DNA of 9,449 nucleotides from Sulfidibacterium sp964598065 (GTDB lineage: Bacteria > Bacteroidota > Bacteroidia > Bacteroidales > F082). Numbering within the stretch: position 1 is the first letter of the stretch; each line of letters opens with the position of its first letter. Shown in pieces: positions 1 to 6,210 of the stretch. The stretch is taken from NCBI GenBank assembly GCA_964598065.1, contig CAZRAW010000087.1, positions 1 to 9,449 of the forward strand, given 5' to 3'. The translations under genes were made by a program, and so were the position numbers. The notes beneath the pieces are model-generated. The model had not been told where the DNA came from and did no database searches. It worked only from the letters and a program-made list of their open reading frames with translations.

Positions 1-800
1 GATCTTTTTCAAAACCCGGAAAACCTAAGCAATGGAAAAAGGTTGAAAAACCGGAGAAAAAAGGGGCGAAACCGGAAACCCCCAACGAAGGTATCCGTCT
101 GAACAAATATCTTGCTAACGCAGGGGTAGCTTCCCGCCGTGCAGCCGACCAGCTTATCGAAGGCGGTGCGGTAACAATAAACGGAGAAGTGATTACCCGC
201 CTGGGCACCAAGGTTATGCCCGGCGACAAAGTGCAATTTGGCGGTCAAACACTGAAACAGGAGAAGCCGCGTTATCTGCTGCTTAATAAACCAAAAGGTT
301 TTCTGACGACCTCCGATGACCCCTTTAACCGGCGCACGGTTATGAATCTCGTGGAAAAAGCCTGCCCCGAACGTATTTATCCGGTAGGCCGGCTCGACCG
401 CAACACTATGGGACTGCTGCTGTTTACCAACGATGGCGAGCTGGCCAAAAAGCTCATGCACCCCAAATTTCGTATTAAGAAGATTTACCACGTTTTTCTC
501 GACAAAAACCTCACCAAAAACGACATGATCAGTATCGCCGATGGCATAGATCTCGAAGATGGGAAAATTGTTCCCGACAGCATTGCTTATGTGGCCGGTG
601 CCGATGACAAAAAACAAATAGGTATTGAACTGCATTCCGGCAAAAACCGTGTCGTCCGTAGGATTTTTGAGCATCTCGGTTACCAGGTGATAAAACTGGA
701 TCGCGTCTTTCTCGCCGGCCTCACCAAAAAAGACCTGCCGCGCGGAAAGTGGCGCTTCCTCACCGAAAAAGAGCTCAATATGTTGAAACGACTGGGGTAA
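1..800 (+). CDS. rluB: rRNA pseudouridine synthase, RluB/RsuA family (5' partial)
   Basis: Isomerises a specific uridine to pseudouridine in ribosomal RNA; RluB modifies 23S rRNA near position 2605 in E. coli. The frame is open from base 3 and ends at TAA 798-800. The visible protein starts with a Lys/Pro-rich linker of about 30 residues, followed by an S4 RNA-binding domain (about bases 96-240, IRLNKYLANAGVASRR). The catalytic domain begins at LLLNKPKGF, carries the family signature GRLDRNTMGLLLFT with the catalytic Asp codon at 396-398, and ends with the GKNRVVRRIFEHLG motif. The first in-frame ATG in the window (189) falls inside the S4 domain, so the true start lies upstream of base 1 and the gene is truncated by the window edge, not broken. 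A charged N-terminal extension before S4 is common in Bacteroidota members. Family assignment is firm; RluB rather than another RsuA-family enzyme is an inference from overall resemblance. Confidence 0.9.
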   Translation, partial: SFSKPGKPKQWKKVEKPEKKGAKPETPNEGIRLNKYLANAGVASRRAADQLIEGGAVTINGEVITRLGTKVMPGDKVQFGGQTLKQEKPRYLLLNKPKGFLTTSDDPFNRRTVMNLVEKACPERIYPVGRLDRNTMGLLLFTNDGELAKKLMHPKFRIKKIYHVFLDKNLTKNDMISIADGIDLEDGKIVPDSIAYVAGADDKKQIGIELHSGKNRVVRRIFEHLGYQVIKLDRVFLAGLTKKDLPRGKWRFLTEKELNMLKRLG

Positions 801-845
801 ACGAACGAAAAAGTAAATCTGGGGTTTTCAAGGCTTCATTCGGTA

Positions 846-873
846 TTTGTTCAATTGAAATATATTACATTTG
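846..873 (+). promoter_or_regulatory. Putative Bacteroidota-type promoter for the FMN-binding protein gene
   Basis: A perfect TAnnTTTG -7 box (TACATTTG, 866-873) has a TTTG at 846-849 as a possible -33 element. The 16-base gap is slightly short for this promoter class. Transcription would start near 878-880, leaving a leader of about 30 bases that contains the ribosome binding site. Confidence 0.5.
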
Positions 874-892
874 TTGGCCTGATAATAACGAT

Positions 893-900
893 AAAAGGAG
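893..900 (+). promoter_or_regulatory. Strong Shine-Dalgarno site
   Basis: AAAAGGAG lies 8 bases before the ATG at 909. It fixes that start and stands out because the other genes here have no comparable site, as is usual in Bacteroidota. Confidence 0.7.
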
Positions 901-908
901 TGTAAGCT

Positions 909-1301
909 ATGGAAAAACAAAGAGAGCAATGGAAAAAAGTGCTGGATAAAACGGAGTTTATTGCCATTGTTACCAGTAGCGATGAGGGAGCCCATACCGT
1001 TGGCACATGGGGCGATTATGCAAGAACGCTTGGTGTCGAAGGAGAAGAAGTGAGAATTCCCGCATGGGGATACCGTAAAACCGAAGAGAATATTAAGAAA
1101 GGCAGTTCGGTGGAGTTGCTGATAGGCTCAAAAAGTTTACAGCGACCTTCCGGTAAATTTGGCCAGGGGTGCAAGCTATCCGGAAAGGGCGAAATCCAAA
1201 CTTCCGGTAGTCTCGCGGAGCTGACAAAAAAAACATTTCCCGGATCGAGAGGGGTTTTAGTTGTAACTGTAAAAAAAGTACTTTACACTTACAACGACTG
1301 A
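909..1301 (+). CDS. Small pyridoxamine 5'-phosphate oxidase-like FMN-binding protein
   Basis: A 130-residue single-domain protein that resembles the short split-barrel flavin-binding proteins related to pyridoxamine 5'-phosphate oxidase. Features seen are the N-terminal helix followed by the strand FIAIVTSSDEGAHTVGTWG, a central segment with VRIPAWGYRKTEENIKKG, the strand VELLIGSK, a KLSGKGEIQ strand and the C-terminal strand GVLVVTVKKVLYTY. This is the pattern of the compact PNPOx-like barrel that usually dimerises around FMN. There is no signal peptide or membrane segment, so it is probably cytoplasmic. The substrate cannot be told from sequence, and members of this family include many uncharacterised oxidoreductases and flavin or haem binders. 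The start is chosen by the strong ribosome binding site. The gene stands alone, 108 bases after the pseudouridine synthase and 119 bases before the MeaB gene. Confidence 0.7.
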   Translation: MEKQREQWKKVLDKTEFIAIVTSSDEGAHTVGTWGDYARTLGVEGEEVRIPAWGYRKTEENIKKGSSVELLIGSKSLQRPSGKFGQGCKLSGKGEIQTSGSLAELTKKTFPGSRGVLVVTVKKVLYTYND

Positions 1302-1400
1302 ACCTAATGTAAAGCATGGCGCGCTAAATTGAAAATGAAGGACATAACTGCACTTAAAACGAAGTTCAGGTTGAGAAATAACTACCTCTTCTGTTTTACG

Positions 1401-1408
1401 TACTTTTG
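1401..1408 (+). promoter_or_regulatory. Putative -7 promoter box of the meaB gene
   Basis: TACTTTTG matches the Bacteroidota -7 consensus TAnnTTTG. No convincing -33 element lies at the usual distance; the nearest clear TTG is at 1371-1373, 27 bases away. Transcription would begin near 1412-1414, only about 8 bases before the ATG at 1421, so the message would be nearly leaderless. The box overlaps a TTG at 1406 that could be miscalled as the start codon. Confidence 0.45.
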
Positions 1409-1420
1409 TCATGCCTAATA

Positions 1421-2521
1421 ATGAACAGCAAGAAATCACATAAAAAAAGCGCCCTCAGGGTAAATGCCGGGGTGGAAAAACCTGAAACGGTTAATCCTTT
1501 GCTGCAGCAAAAGCCTGATAAGTTCAAAAAACCCCCATTTGGTGTTGACGACTATGTTAAAGGTATCAGGTTGGGAGACCGCTCCTTGTTGAGTCAGGCT
1601 ATTACCCTGATTGAAAGCACTTTACCCGAAGATAACAGCCGCGCACGTGAACTTATCCGGAAATGTCTCCCCCTTTCGGGAAAAGCATTGCGTCTCGGTG
1701 TTACCGGCGTACCCGGTGTGGGGAAAAGTACTTTTATCGAAAGTTTCGGGCTGAATCTTATCGAACAGGGACATCGCGTGGCCGTTCTCACTATTGACCC
1801 CAGCAGCCAACGTAGCAAAGGCAGTATCCTCGGTGACAAAACCCGCATGGAAAAGCTGAGCGTCAACGAGAAAGCTTTCATTCGTCCTTCGGCCAGCGCC
1901 GGTACACTGGGCGGTGTGGCCCGCAAAACACGCGAGGCCATGATCCTGTGCGAAGCAGCCGGCTACGATATTGTTTTTGTGGAAACGGTGGGGGTGGGAC
2001 AGTCGGAAACCGCGGTTGCCCAAATGGTTGATTTCTTCCTGCTGCTGATGCTGGCCGGCGGTGGCGATGAATTGCAGGGTATCAAACGCGGCATCATGGA
2101 GATGGCCGATTTGATCATTATCAACAAAGCCGATGGCGAAAATAAAAACAAAGCCAACCTCGCTAAACGCGAATACGAAAATGCCCTGCATCTTTTCCCG
2201 CCGCTTCCCAACGGCTGGCAGCCTTCGGTGATGACCGCCTCGGCGTTGTACGGCGAAAACCTGCCGCAGGTGTGGCAGCAGATTGAAGCTTTTCTCCGGC
2301 TTACCAAAGAAAACGGCTCTTTTGAAGAAAACCGTAAAAATCAGGATTATAAGCTGTTTGAAGAGACCATTCACCAGTCTGTTCACGACCATTTTTTTCA
2401 GCATCCGGAAATCAAAAAACGGCTGAAAGAGTACAAAACCCAAATCCTTAACCGGCAGCTGTCGCCTTACGAAGCTTCCCAAAAACTTCTGGATTTCTAC
2501 TTCCACTCTTTTTCAAAATAG
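1421..2521 (+). CDS. meaB: MeaB/ArgK-type GTPase, methylmalonyl-CoA mutase chaperone
   Basis: G3E-family P-loop GTPase of 366 residues. Family members gate delivery of adenosylcobalamin to methylmalonyl-CoA mutase and protect or rescue the mutase from inactivation. Visible motifs are Walker A GVPGVGKST (residues 96-104), the VLTIDPSSQRSKGSILGDKTRM segment typical of MeaB (about 122-143), the switch segment ETVGVGQSE (188-196), the guanine-specificity motif NKAD (235-238) and the SAL motif (274-276). The C-terminal arm (about 300-366) is the helical dimerisation extension of the family. The N-terminal stretch LRVNAGVEKPETVNP is found in Bacteroidota MeaB proteins. I place the start at ATG 1421 because the in-frame TTG at 1406 lies within the promoter box. 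No methylmalonyl-CoA mutase gene is next to it in this window, though mutA/mutB could lie elsewhere. Another cobalamin-dependent acyl-CoA mutase is a possible partner. Confidence 0.92.
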   Translation: MNSKKSHKKSALRVNAGVEKPETVNPLLQQKPDKFKKPPFGVDDYVKGIRLGDRSLLSQAITLIESTLPEDNSRARELIRKCLPLSGKALRLGVTGVPGVGKSTFIESFGLNLIEQGHRVAVLTIDPSSQRSKGSILGDKTRMEKLSVNEKAFIRPSASAGTLGGVARKTREAMILCEAAGYDIVFVETVGVGQSETAVAQMVDFFLLLMLAGGGDELQGIKRGIMEMADLIIINKADGENKNKANLAKREYENALHLFPPLPNGWQPSVMTASALYGENLPQVWQQIEAFLRLTKENGSFEENRKNQDYKLFEETIHQSVHDHFFQHPEIKKRLKEYKTQILNRQLSPYEASQKLLDFYFHSFSK

Positions 2522-2532
2522 AATAACTGTTC

Positions 2533-2564
2533 GTTACCGGACAAAAGTGTCCTGTTACCAGACA
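2533..2564 (+). repeat. Pair of 11-base direct repeats, 21 bases apart
   Basis: GTTACCGGACA (2533-2543) recurs as GTTACCAGACA (2554-2564), 10 of 11 bases identical and two helical turns apart. The first copy also contributes to the hairpin GGACA-AAAG-TGTCC (2539-2552), and the second to the hairpin at 2557-2577. The position, about 70-100 bases upstream of a sigma-54-like site, would suit an activator binding site. That role is inference. Confidence 0.5.
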
Positions 2565-2577
2565 TTTTCTGTTTGGT
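2557..2577 (+). repeat. Inverted repeat able to form an 8-bp hairpin
   Basis: ACCAGACA (2557-2564) pairs with TGTTTGGT (2570-2577) around a TTTTC loop, with one G-T wobble. No T run follows, so it is not a standard terminator of meaB. The right arm can instead pair as TTTGGT (2572-2577) with ACCAAA (2585-2590), giving two mutually exclusive folds. Confidence 0.45.
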
Positions 2578-2631
2578 ACATCAAACCAAAAACCCATTAT
2601 AATATCCTGATTTATAATAATTTATAATTTG

Positions 2632-2647
2632 TGGCACGCTTATGGAT
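2632..2647 (+). promoter_or_regulatory. Sigma-54-like -24/-12 promoter candidate
   Basis: The -24 element TGGCACG (2632-2638) matches the sigma-54 consensus exactly. The -12 element at the correct spacing reads TGGAT (2643-2647) instead of TTGCW, so the key GC has become GA. Transcription would start near 2658, 23 bases before the ATG at 2681. No good TAnnTTTG box is present in this gap, which favours a non-sigma-A promoter, but the imperfect -12 keeps this tentative. Confidence 0.35.
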
Positions 2648-2680
2648 AAACCTGTAATATAACGAAAAAATAAAAACATC

Positions 2681-3094
2681 ATGAAAACAATAAAAACATA
2701 TTTCCCGGTCTTACTAATACTCCTTTTTACGGGTACCGGTATCCTGAGCGCCCAGCCGGAGAAAAATCAGGACAAGAATTTAAACCCCCTTATTCGTGTC
2801 GATGAGAAAGAGAATCTAAACGACCTCTCTTTCAACACGACAGCCATTGCCTCGGAAGCTCTGTTTCAGAAACTGGAAGAAAATTATTTTTCCAAAGAAA
2901 ACGAGGAAAAAGTTGCCCCGCTTCCGTTCAACGCAAAAAAAATAGCCCGGCAGTACCGCTACGAAAAACTTGAAAAATTGGTTTTTCAACAGGAAGCAGA
3001 ACCTGAAATCGACGATTTGCCGCCGGCCGTGAAAAAGTTTATGGCCGACTACCGACAAAAACCGATGGCACAAAACAGACATAAGTCATTGTAA
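2681..3094 (+). CDS. Small exported protein with a 32-residue repeat, function unknown
   Basis: A 137-residue protein I do not recognise. It opens with a clear Sec signal peptide: basic MKTIKT, a hydrophobic core at residues 7-22, and probable cleavage around LSA-Q (residue 24/25). The mature part is strongly charged and repeats with a period of exactly 32 residues. Unit 1 is residues 48-79 (DLSFNTTAIA..., KLEENYF), unit 2 is 80-111 (PLPFNAKKIA..., KLEKLVF) and unit 3 is a shortened unit from 112 (DLPPAVKKFM). Conserved pairs include L49/L81/L113, F51/F83, N52/N84, I56/I88, A57/A89, K64/K96, L65/L97, E66/E98, F70/F102, E73/E105 and E75/E107. Each unit looks like a helix followed by an acidic turn. 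There is no lipoprotein Cys or membrane anchor, so it is likely periplasmic or released. It forms a single-gene unit between a sigma-54-like site and an intrinsic terminator, so expression may be conditional. Confidence 0.8.
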   Translation: MKTIKTYFPVLLILLFTGTGILSAQPEKNQDKNLNPLIRVDEKENLNDLSFNTTAIASEALFQKLEENYFSKENEEKVAPLPFNAKKIARQYRYEKLEKLVFQQEAEPEIDDLPPAVKKFMADYRQKPMAQNRHKSL

Positions 3095-3140
3095 GTTCTT
3101 TCATAATTGATAATTTTTTGTTAACATTCTCCATTTTCTG

Positions 3141-3170
3141 AAAGCCCTGCCTTTGTGGCGGGGTTTTTTT
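3141..3170 (+). terminator. Rho-independent terminator
   Basis: The stem AAAGCCCTGCC (3141-3151) pairs with GGCGGGGTTTT (3157-3167), with two G-T wobbles, around a TTTGT loop; the T run continues to 3170. It lies about 45 bases after the stop of the secreted-protein gene and closes that unit before the M16 operon promoter. Confidence 0.85.
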
Positions 3171-3187
3171 CAATCCCACAGCTTTTG

Positions 3188-3195
3188 TACTTTTG
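3188..3195 (+). promoter_or_regulatory. Putative -7 promoter box of the M16 operon
   Basis: TACTTTTG is identical to the boxes before meaB and prfC. It lies 33 bases before the ATG at 3229, predicting a leader of about 28 bases. No clear -33 element is seen because the terminator T run occupies that region. Confidence 0.5.
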
Positions 3196-3228
3196 CGCGC
3201 TCTGAAAACAGAACAAAAAGATACGCCT

Positions 3229-4473
3229 ATGCTCGGTTTCGATCGCTTTAAACTCAACAACGGACTTACGGTTTTGGTACACAAAGACAAAACCACGCCC
3301 ATTGTGGCAATAAACATTCTGTACAAAGTGGGGAGTCGCGATGAAGAACCGGACAAAACCGGTTTTGCCCATCTGTTTGAGCACCTCATGTTTGGCGGTT
3401 CGGTAAACATTCCGCAATTCGATGAGCCTTTGCAGAAAGCCGGCGGTCAGAACAATGCCTTTACCAACAACGATTTTACCAATTACTATCTGACACTGCC
3501 TAAAACCAGTCTCGAAACATCCTTCTGGCTCGAATCGGACCGTATGCTCTCACTCGCTTTCAGCCCGAAAAGTCTCGAAGTACAACGCCAGGTGGTCATT
3601 GAAGAGTTTAAACAAAGTTACCTGAATCAGCCTTACGGCGATGTTTATTTGCTACTTAAGCCGCTGGTTTACAAAAAACATCCTTACCGCTGGAACACCA
3701 TTGGGAAGGATATCAGCCACATCGAAAAAGCAACCATGCCGGATGTCAAAGCGTTCTACAAAAAATATTACAATCCTGGCAATGCCATCCTTTGCGTGGC
3801 CGGCGATGTAGAAACTGAACAGATAAGAAAACTCACAGAAAAATGGTTTGGCGATATCCCTTCCGGGAAAACGCCGGAGAGACATTATCCGCAGGAACCG
3901 GAACAAATCGAAGCCCGTAGCCTGACGGTAGAGCGCGATGTACCTCAGGATGCTTTTTACATGGCCTGGCGTATGCCCAAACGAACCGATCCGGAATATT
4001 ACACTGTTGACCTGCTGAGTGATATCCTTTCCAACGGCAACTCTTCCCGCCTTTTTCAAAAACTTGTAAAAGAAGACCAACTACTCTCCGAAGTCAATGC
4101 CTATATCTCCGGCGATTTGGATGGAGGTATGTTTCTCGTTACCGGAAAACTCTATCCGCAGGTAACTTTCGGGGAAGCCGAAAAAGCCGTTATGCAGGAA
4201 TTAAACAATCTAATCACAAAACCTGTTCCGGAAGAAGAATTGCAAAAAGTGAAAAACAAAGCTGAAGCAGTTCTTGTCTTTTCGGAAATTTCGGTACTGG
4301 GCAGGGCCATGGCGCTCAGCTATTACGAGATGCTGGGCGATGCGGAAATGTTCAATCACGAAGTGGAACGTTATCTAAGCGTGCAGGTTGGGGATATTCA
4401 AAAAACTGCCGCCACGTTGTTTCAGCCGGATAGAAAAAATGTGTTGTATTACAAAGCCAAAAAGAAATTATGA
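3229..4473 (+). CDS. M16B zinc peptidase, catalytic (HxxEH) subunit
   Basis: A 414-residue insulinase-family metallopeptidase of the single-subunit-length M16B type. The inverted zinc motif HLFEH is at residues 48-52, with the zinc-ligand glutamate expected at E125 or E126 in the VVIEEF stretch. Two M16 halves are visible, with the C-terminal domain starting near residue 185. The R/Y substrate-binding pair that full-length members carry in the C-terminal half is missing: the positions aligned with it are V280 and S287 in LVKEDQLLS. The subunit therefore should need a partner. The next gene overlaps by four bases (ATGA) and supplies the pair. There is no signal peptide, so the protein is probably cytoplasmic. 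The start is ATG 3229; the in-frame TTG at 3193 lies inside the promoter box. The substrates are unknown; related heterodimers degrade peptides. Confidence 0.9.
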   Translation: MLGFDRFKLNNGLTVLVHKDKTTPIVAINILYKVGSRDEEPDKTGFAHLFEHLMFGGSVNIPQFDEPLQKAGGQNNAFTNNDFTNYYLTLPKTSLETSFWLESDRMLSLAFSPKSLEVQRQVVIEEFKQSYLNQPYGDVYLLLKPLVYKKHPYRWNTIGKDISHIEKATMPDVKAFYKKYYNPGNAILCVAGDVETEQIRKLTEKWFGDIPSGKTPERHYPQEPEQIEARSLTVERDVPQDAFYMAWRMPKRTDPEYYTVDLLSDILSNGNSSRLFQKLVKEDQLLSEVNAYISGDLDGGMFLVTGKLYPQVTFGEAEKAVMQELNNLITKPVPEEELQKVKNKAEAVLVFSEISVLGRAMALSYYEMLGDAEMFNHEVERYLSVQVGDIQKTAATLFQPDRKNVLYYKAKKKL

Positions 4474-5822
4474 GCAAAATAATTCATCCCGACCGGACAA
4501 TAATGCCGCAGCCTGCCGGTTTCGAAAAACTGAATATTGCAGACCCGGAAAAAATCGTTCTCGATAACAAACTTCCCGCGTACATCATTCCGGGAGAAAA
4601 CCAGGAAGTTACGCGCCTCGATCTAATTTTTGATGCAGGCACTTCATTCCAGAAGGTCAAACTACAGGCGTCCGCTGTTAATGATTTGCTTGGCGAAGGA
4701 ACCCGTAATCATTCATCTTTTCAAATAGCGAAGATGCTGGATTTTTACGGGGCTTATACCGATTATTTTCTCACCAAAGATACAGCCGGTATTACACTTT
4801 ACGGGCTTACGAAATATTACGACAGACTGCTGCCTCTCATGGCCGAGCTTATTACCGAAGCTGTCTTCCCGGAGGAAGAACTTTCCATTTATACCGACCG
4901 GAAAAGGCAGGAATATCAGGTTAATATCCAAAAAGTACGTTACAAAGCTTCGCAGGCGTTCAACAAATTGATTTTCGGCGAGAAATCGGCTTACGGTCAG
5001 GTGCCTGAAGCCGACGATTTTGGAAAACTCACCCGTGAAAATCTTATTGACTTTTATCGTCTCCACTATTACAATGCCGGTTTTTATGTTATCCTGAGTG
5101 GAAAAATTGATGAGCCGCTTTTGCAAAATGTAAATCGTATGTTGGGCTCCCTTCCGCAGAAAAATAGTACAAAGAAAGTAGCTGTGCGTAAGGATTTTGT
5201 TATCCCTGAGCCGCGACAGCAAAAATTAATTGAAAAAGAGGGAGCTTTGCAGTCGGCTTTGCGTTTGGGAACACTCAGCATCTCGCGCAATCATCCTGAT
5301 TTTCCGGGGTTAAATTTGCTGAACACTGTGCTGGGCGGTTATTTCGGCTCACGGCTTATGAGCAGTATCAGGGAAGAAAAAGGATACACTTACGGGATAT
5401 TGTCTGCTATCCAAAACCACCGTTATGCCAGTATGTTTGTCGTTGCTACCGAAGTAAATGCAAAATATACGGCAGAAGCTTTGCAGGAAATTAAACATCA
5501 AATGCATCGCCTGTGTGAAGAAAAAATCAGTGAAACAGAGCTGAACACAGTAAAAAATTACGTTTACGGTTCTTATCTTAGCAATTTTGACGGCCCTATG
5601 CAGCTGGCCGAGCGGTTCAAAAAAAGCGCCGAGCTGAGCATTCCGTTTTCGTTTTACAAAGATAGTCTGGAGCAGATGATGCAGCTTACGCCGGACGATT
5701 TGCTTGCGCTGGCCGGGAAGTATCTGAATCCGGACAATATGAAAACACTAATGGTGGGCAATGTTTCGAAGTTATCCCCAAACGTATTTAGTGACCGTAC
5801 AGCATCCAAACATTCATTTTAG
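4470..5822 (+). CDS. M16B peptidase, non-catalytic (R/Y) subunit
   Basis: A 450-residue M16-family protein without the zinc motif. The segment where HxxEH would lie reads VNDLLGEGT (residues 70-78), so it cannot bind zinc in the usual way. The C-terminal half keeps SRLMSSIREEKGYTYG, with R301 and Y308 spaced as in the known R(x6)Y pair of insulin-degrading enzyme. This is the layout of the second subunit of two-gene M16B enzymes such as Sphingomonas SPH2681/SPH2682, in which catalysis needs both chains. The start codon overlaps the stop of the catalytic subunit by four bases, which suggests coupled translation and fixed stoichiometry. No signal peptide is present. The last about 20 residues (from KLSPNVFSD) have no obvious family counterpart. 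The gene ends 15 bases before the first HipB operator, so its 3' end and the operator region are tightly packed. Confidence 0.88.
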   Translation: MSKIIHPDRTIMPQPAGFEKLNIADPEKIVLDNKLPAYIIPGENQEVTRLDLIFDAGTSFQKVKLQASAVNDLLGEGTRNHSSFQIAKMLDFYGAYTDYFLTKDTAGITLYGLTKYYDRLLPLMAELITEAVFPEEELSIYTDRKRQEYQVNIQKVRYKASQAFNKLIFGEKSAYGQVPEADDFGKLTRENLIDFYRLHYYNAGFYVILSGKIDEPLLQNVNRMLGSLPQKNSTKKVAVRKDFVIPEPRQQKLIEKEGALQSALRLGTLSISRNHPDFPGLNLLNTVLGGYFGSRLMSSIREEKGYTYGILSAIQNHRYASMFVVATEVNAKYTAEALQEIKHQMHRLCEEKISETELNTVKNYVYGSYLSNFDGPMQLAERFKKSAELSIPFSFYKDSLEQMMQLTPDDLLALAGKYLNPDNMKTLMVGNVSKLSPNVFSDRTASKHSF

Positions 5823-5836
5823 AATAATTTCCATTA

Positions 5837-5858
5837 AAATCACATTAGAATGTGATTT
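5837..5858. promoter_or_regulatory. Operator 1 of the hip module (perfect 10+2+10 palindrome)
   Basis: AAATCACATT and its exact reverse complement AATGTGATTT are separated by AG. It is the best of three related sites upstream of hipB and the presumed high-affinity HipB site. It starts 15 bases after the M16 stop codon. As RNA it could form a hairpin, but no T run follows. Confidence 0.75.
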
Positions 5859-5897
5859 GGAGTGTTTATCCTTATCAAATTTGAACTGGATACCCAG

Positions 5898-5919
5898 AAA
5901 TCACATTATGTTGTGGTTT
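5898..5919. promoter_or_regulatory. Operator 2 of the hip module
   Basis: The left half-site AAATCACATT is identical to operator 1. The right half GTTGTGGTTT matches the ideal half in 7 of 10 positions. It starts 61 bases after the start of operator 1 and ends just before the proposed -33 element. Confidence 0.65.
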
Positions 5920-5922
5920 TAC

Positions 5923-5953
5923 TTGCTTAATTGAGAAATAATAACTATTTTTG
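5923..5953 (+). promoter_or_regulatory. Promoter of the hipBST operon
   Basis: The -7 box TATTTTTG (5946-5953) fits TAnnTTTG. A -33 TTG sits at 5923-5925 with a 20-base gap, the expected spacing for Bacteroidota. Transcription would start near 5958-5960, inside operator 3, leaving a leader of about 15 bases. The promoter is thus flanked by operators 2 and 3. Confidence 0.6.
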
Positions 5954-5959
5954 CCTCTG

Positions 5960-5981
5960 AAATCACACTATAATGTTAGTA
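5960..5981. promoter_or_regulatory. Operator 3 of the hip module, over the hipB start
   Basis: The left half AAATCACACT differs from operator 1 by one base; the right half AATGTTAGTA matches in 7 of 10 positions and contains the hipB ATG. It starts 62 bases after the start of operator 2. Binding here would block transcription initiation directly. Confidence 0.6.
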
Positions 5982-6206
5982 AAACAAATTGGCGAAGCCA
6001 TAAAAAACAGAAGAAAGGAGTTAAACATAACCCAGCCACACTTGGCAGAATTGGCAAAAGTAAGCACCAATACTTTGTATAAAATAGAACGGGGACAGGG
6101 GAATCCGTCATTGGAAGTATTGAATAAAATAACAGAAGTGTTAGGCATGGAGCTGATACTTGAAGTAAAAACCCCGGCTTACCTGCGAGGCGGGGAAAAA
6201 AATTGA
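5973..6206 (+). CDS. hipB: HipB-like HTH antitoxin and autorepressor
   Basis: A 77-residue XRE/Cro-type helix-turn-helix protein. The HTH spans about residues 17-50: LNITQPHLAELAKVSTNTLY, followed by KIERGQGNPSLEVL, with the recognition helix near residues 31-40. This is the usual size and layout of HipB, which binds DNA as a dimer and recruits the kinase complex to its operators. The C-terminal tail after residue 60 (ELILEVKTPAYLRGG) would form the dimerising strand seen in HipB proteins. Three operator-like palindromes lie just upstream, the last overlapping this start codon, which points to autoregulation. It is the first gene of a three-gene operon and is followed after four bases by hipS. 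No Shine-Dalgarno site is visible and the predicted leader is very short. Confidence 0.88.
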   Translation: MLVKQIGEAIKNRRKELNITQPHLAELAKVSTNTLYKIERGQGNPSLEVLNKITEVLGMELILEVKTPAYLRGGEKN

Positions 6207-6210
6207 GTAA

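Noticed and set aside
189..800. ATG 189 as the start of the pseudouridine synthase
   Set aside because: The frame continues upstream through the S4 domain to the window edge, and ATG 189 would cut that domain in half.
1348..1369. Inverted repeat CTGCACTT...AAGTTCAG as a terminator of the FMN-binding protein gene
   Set aside because: It has one mismatch, is only 8 pairs long and has no T run after it.
1622..2506. Long open frame on the - strand opposite meaB
   Set aside because: It is the antisense shadow of a well-supported GTPase gene and shows no recognisable domain or start signal; the same holds for the other - strand frames opposite rluB, the M16 genes and prfC.
5837..5858. Operator 1 read as an intrinsic terminator of the M16 operon
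   Set aside because: The two-base loop is too tight, no T run follows, and the same half-site recurs twice more before hipB, which fits a DNA-binding site better.
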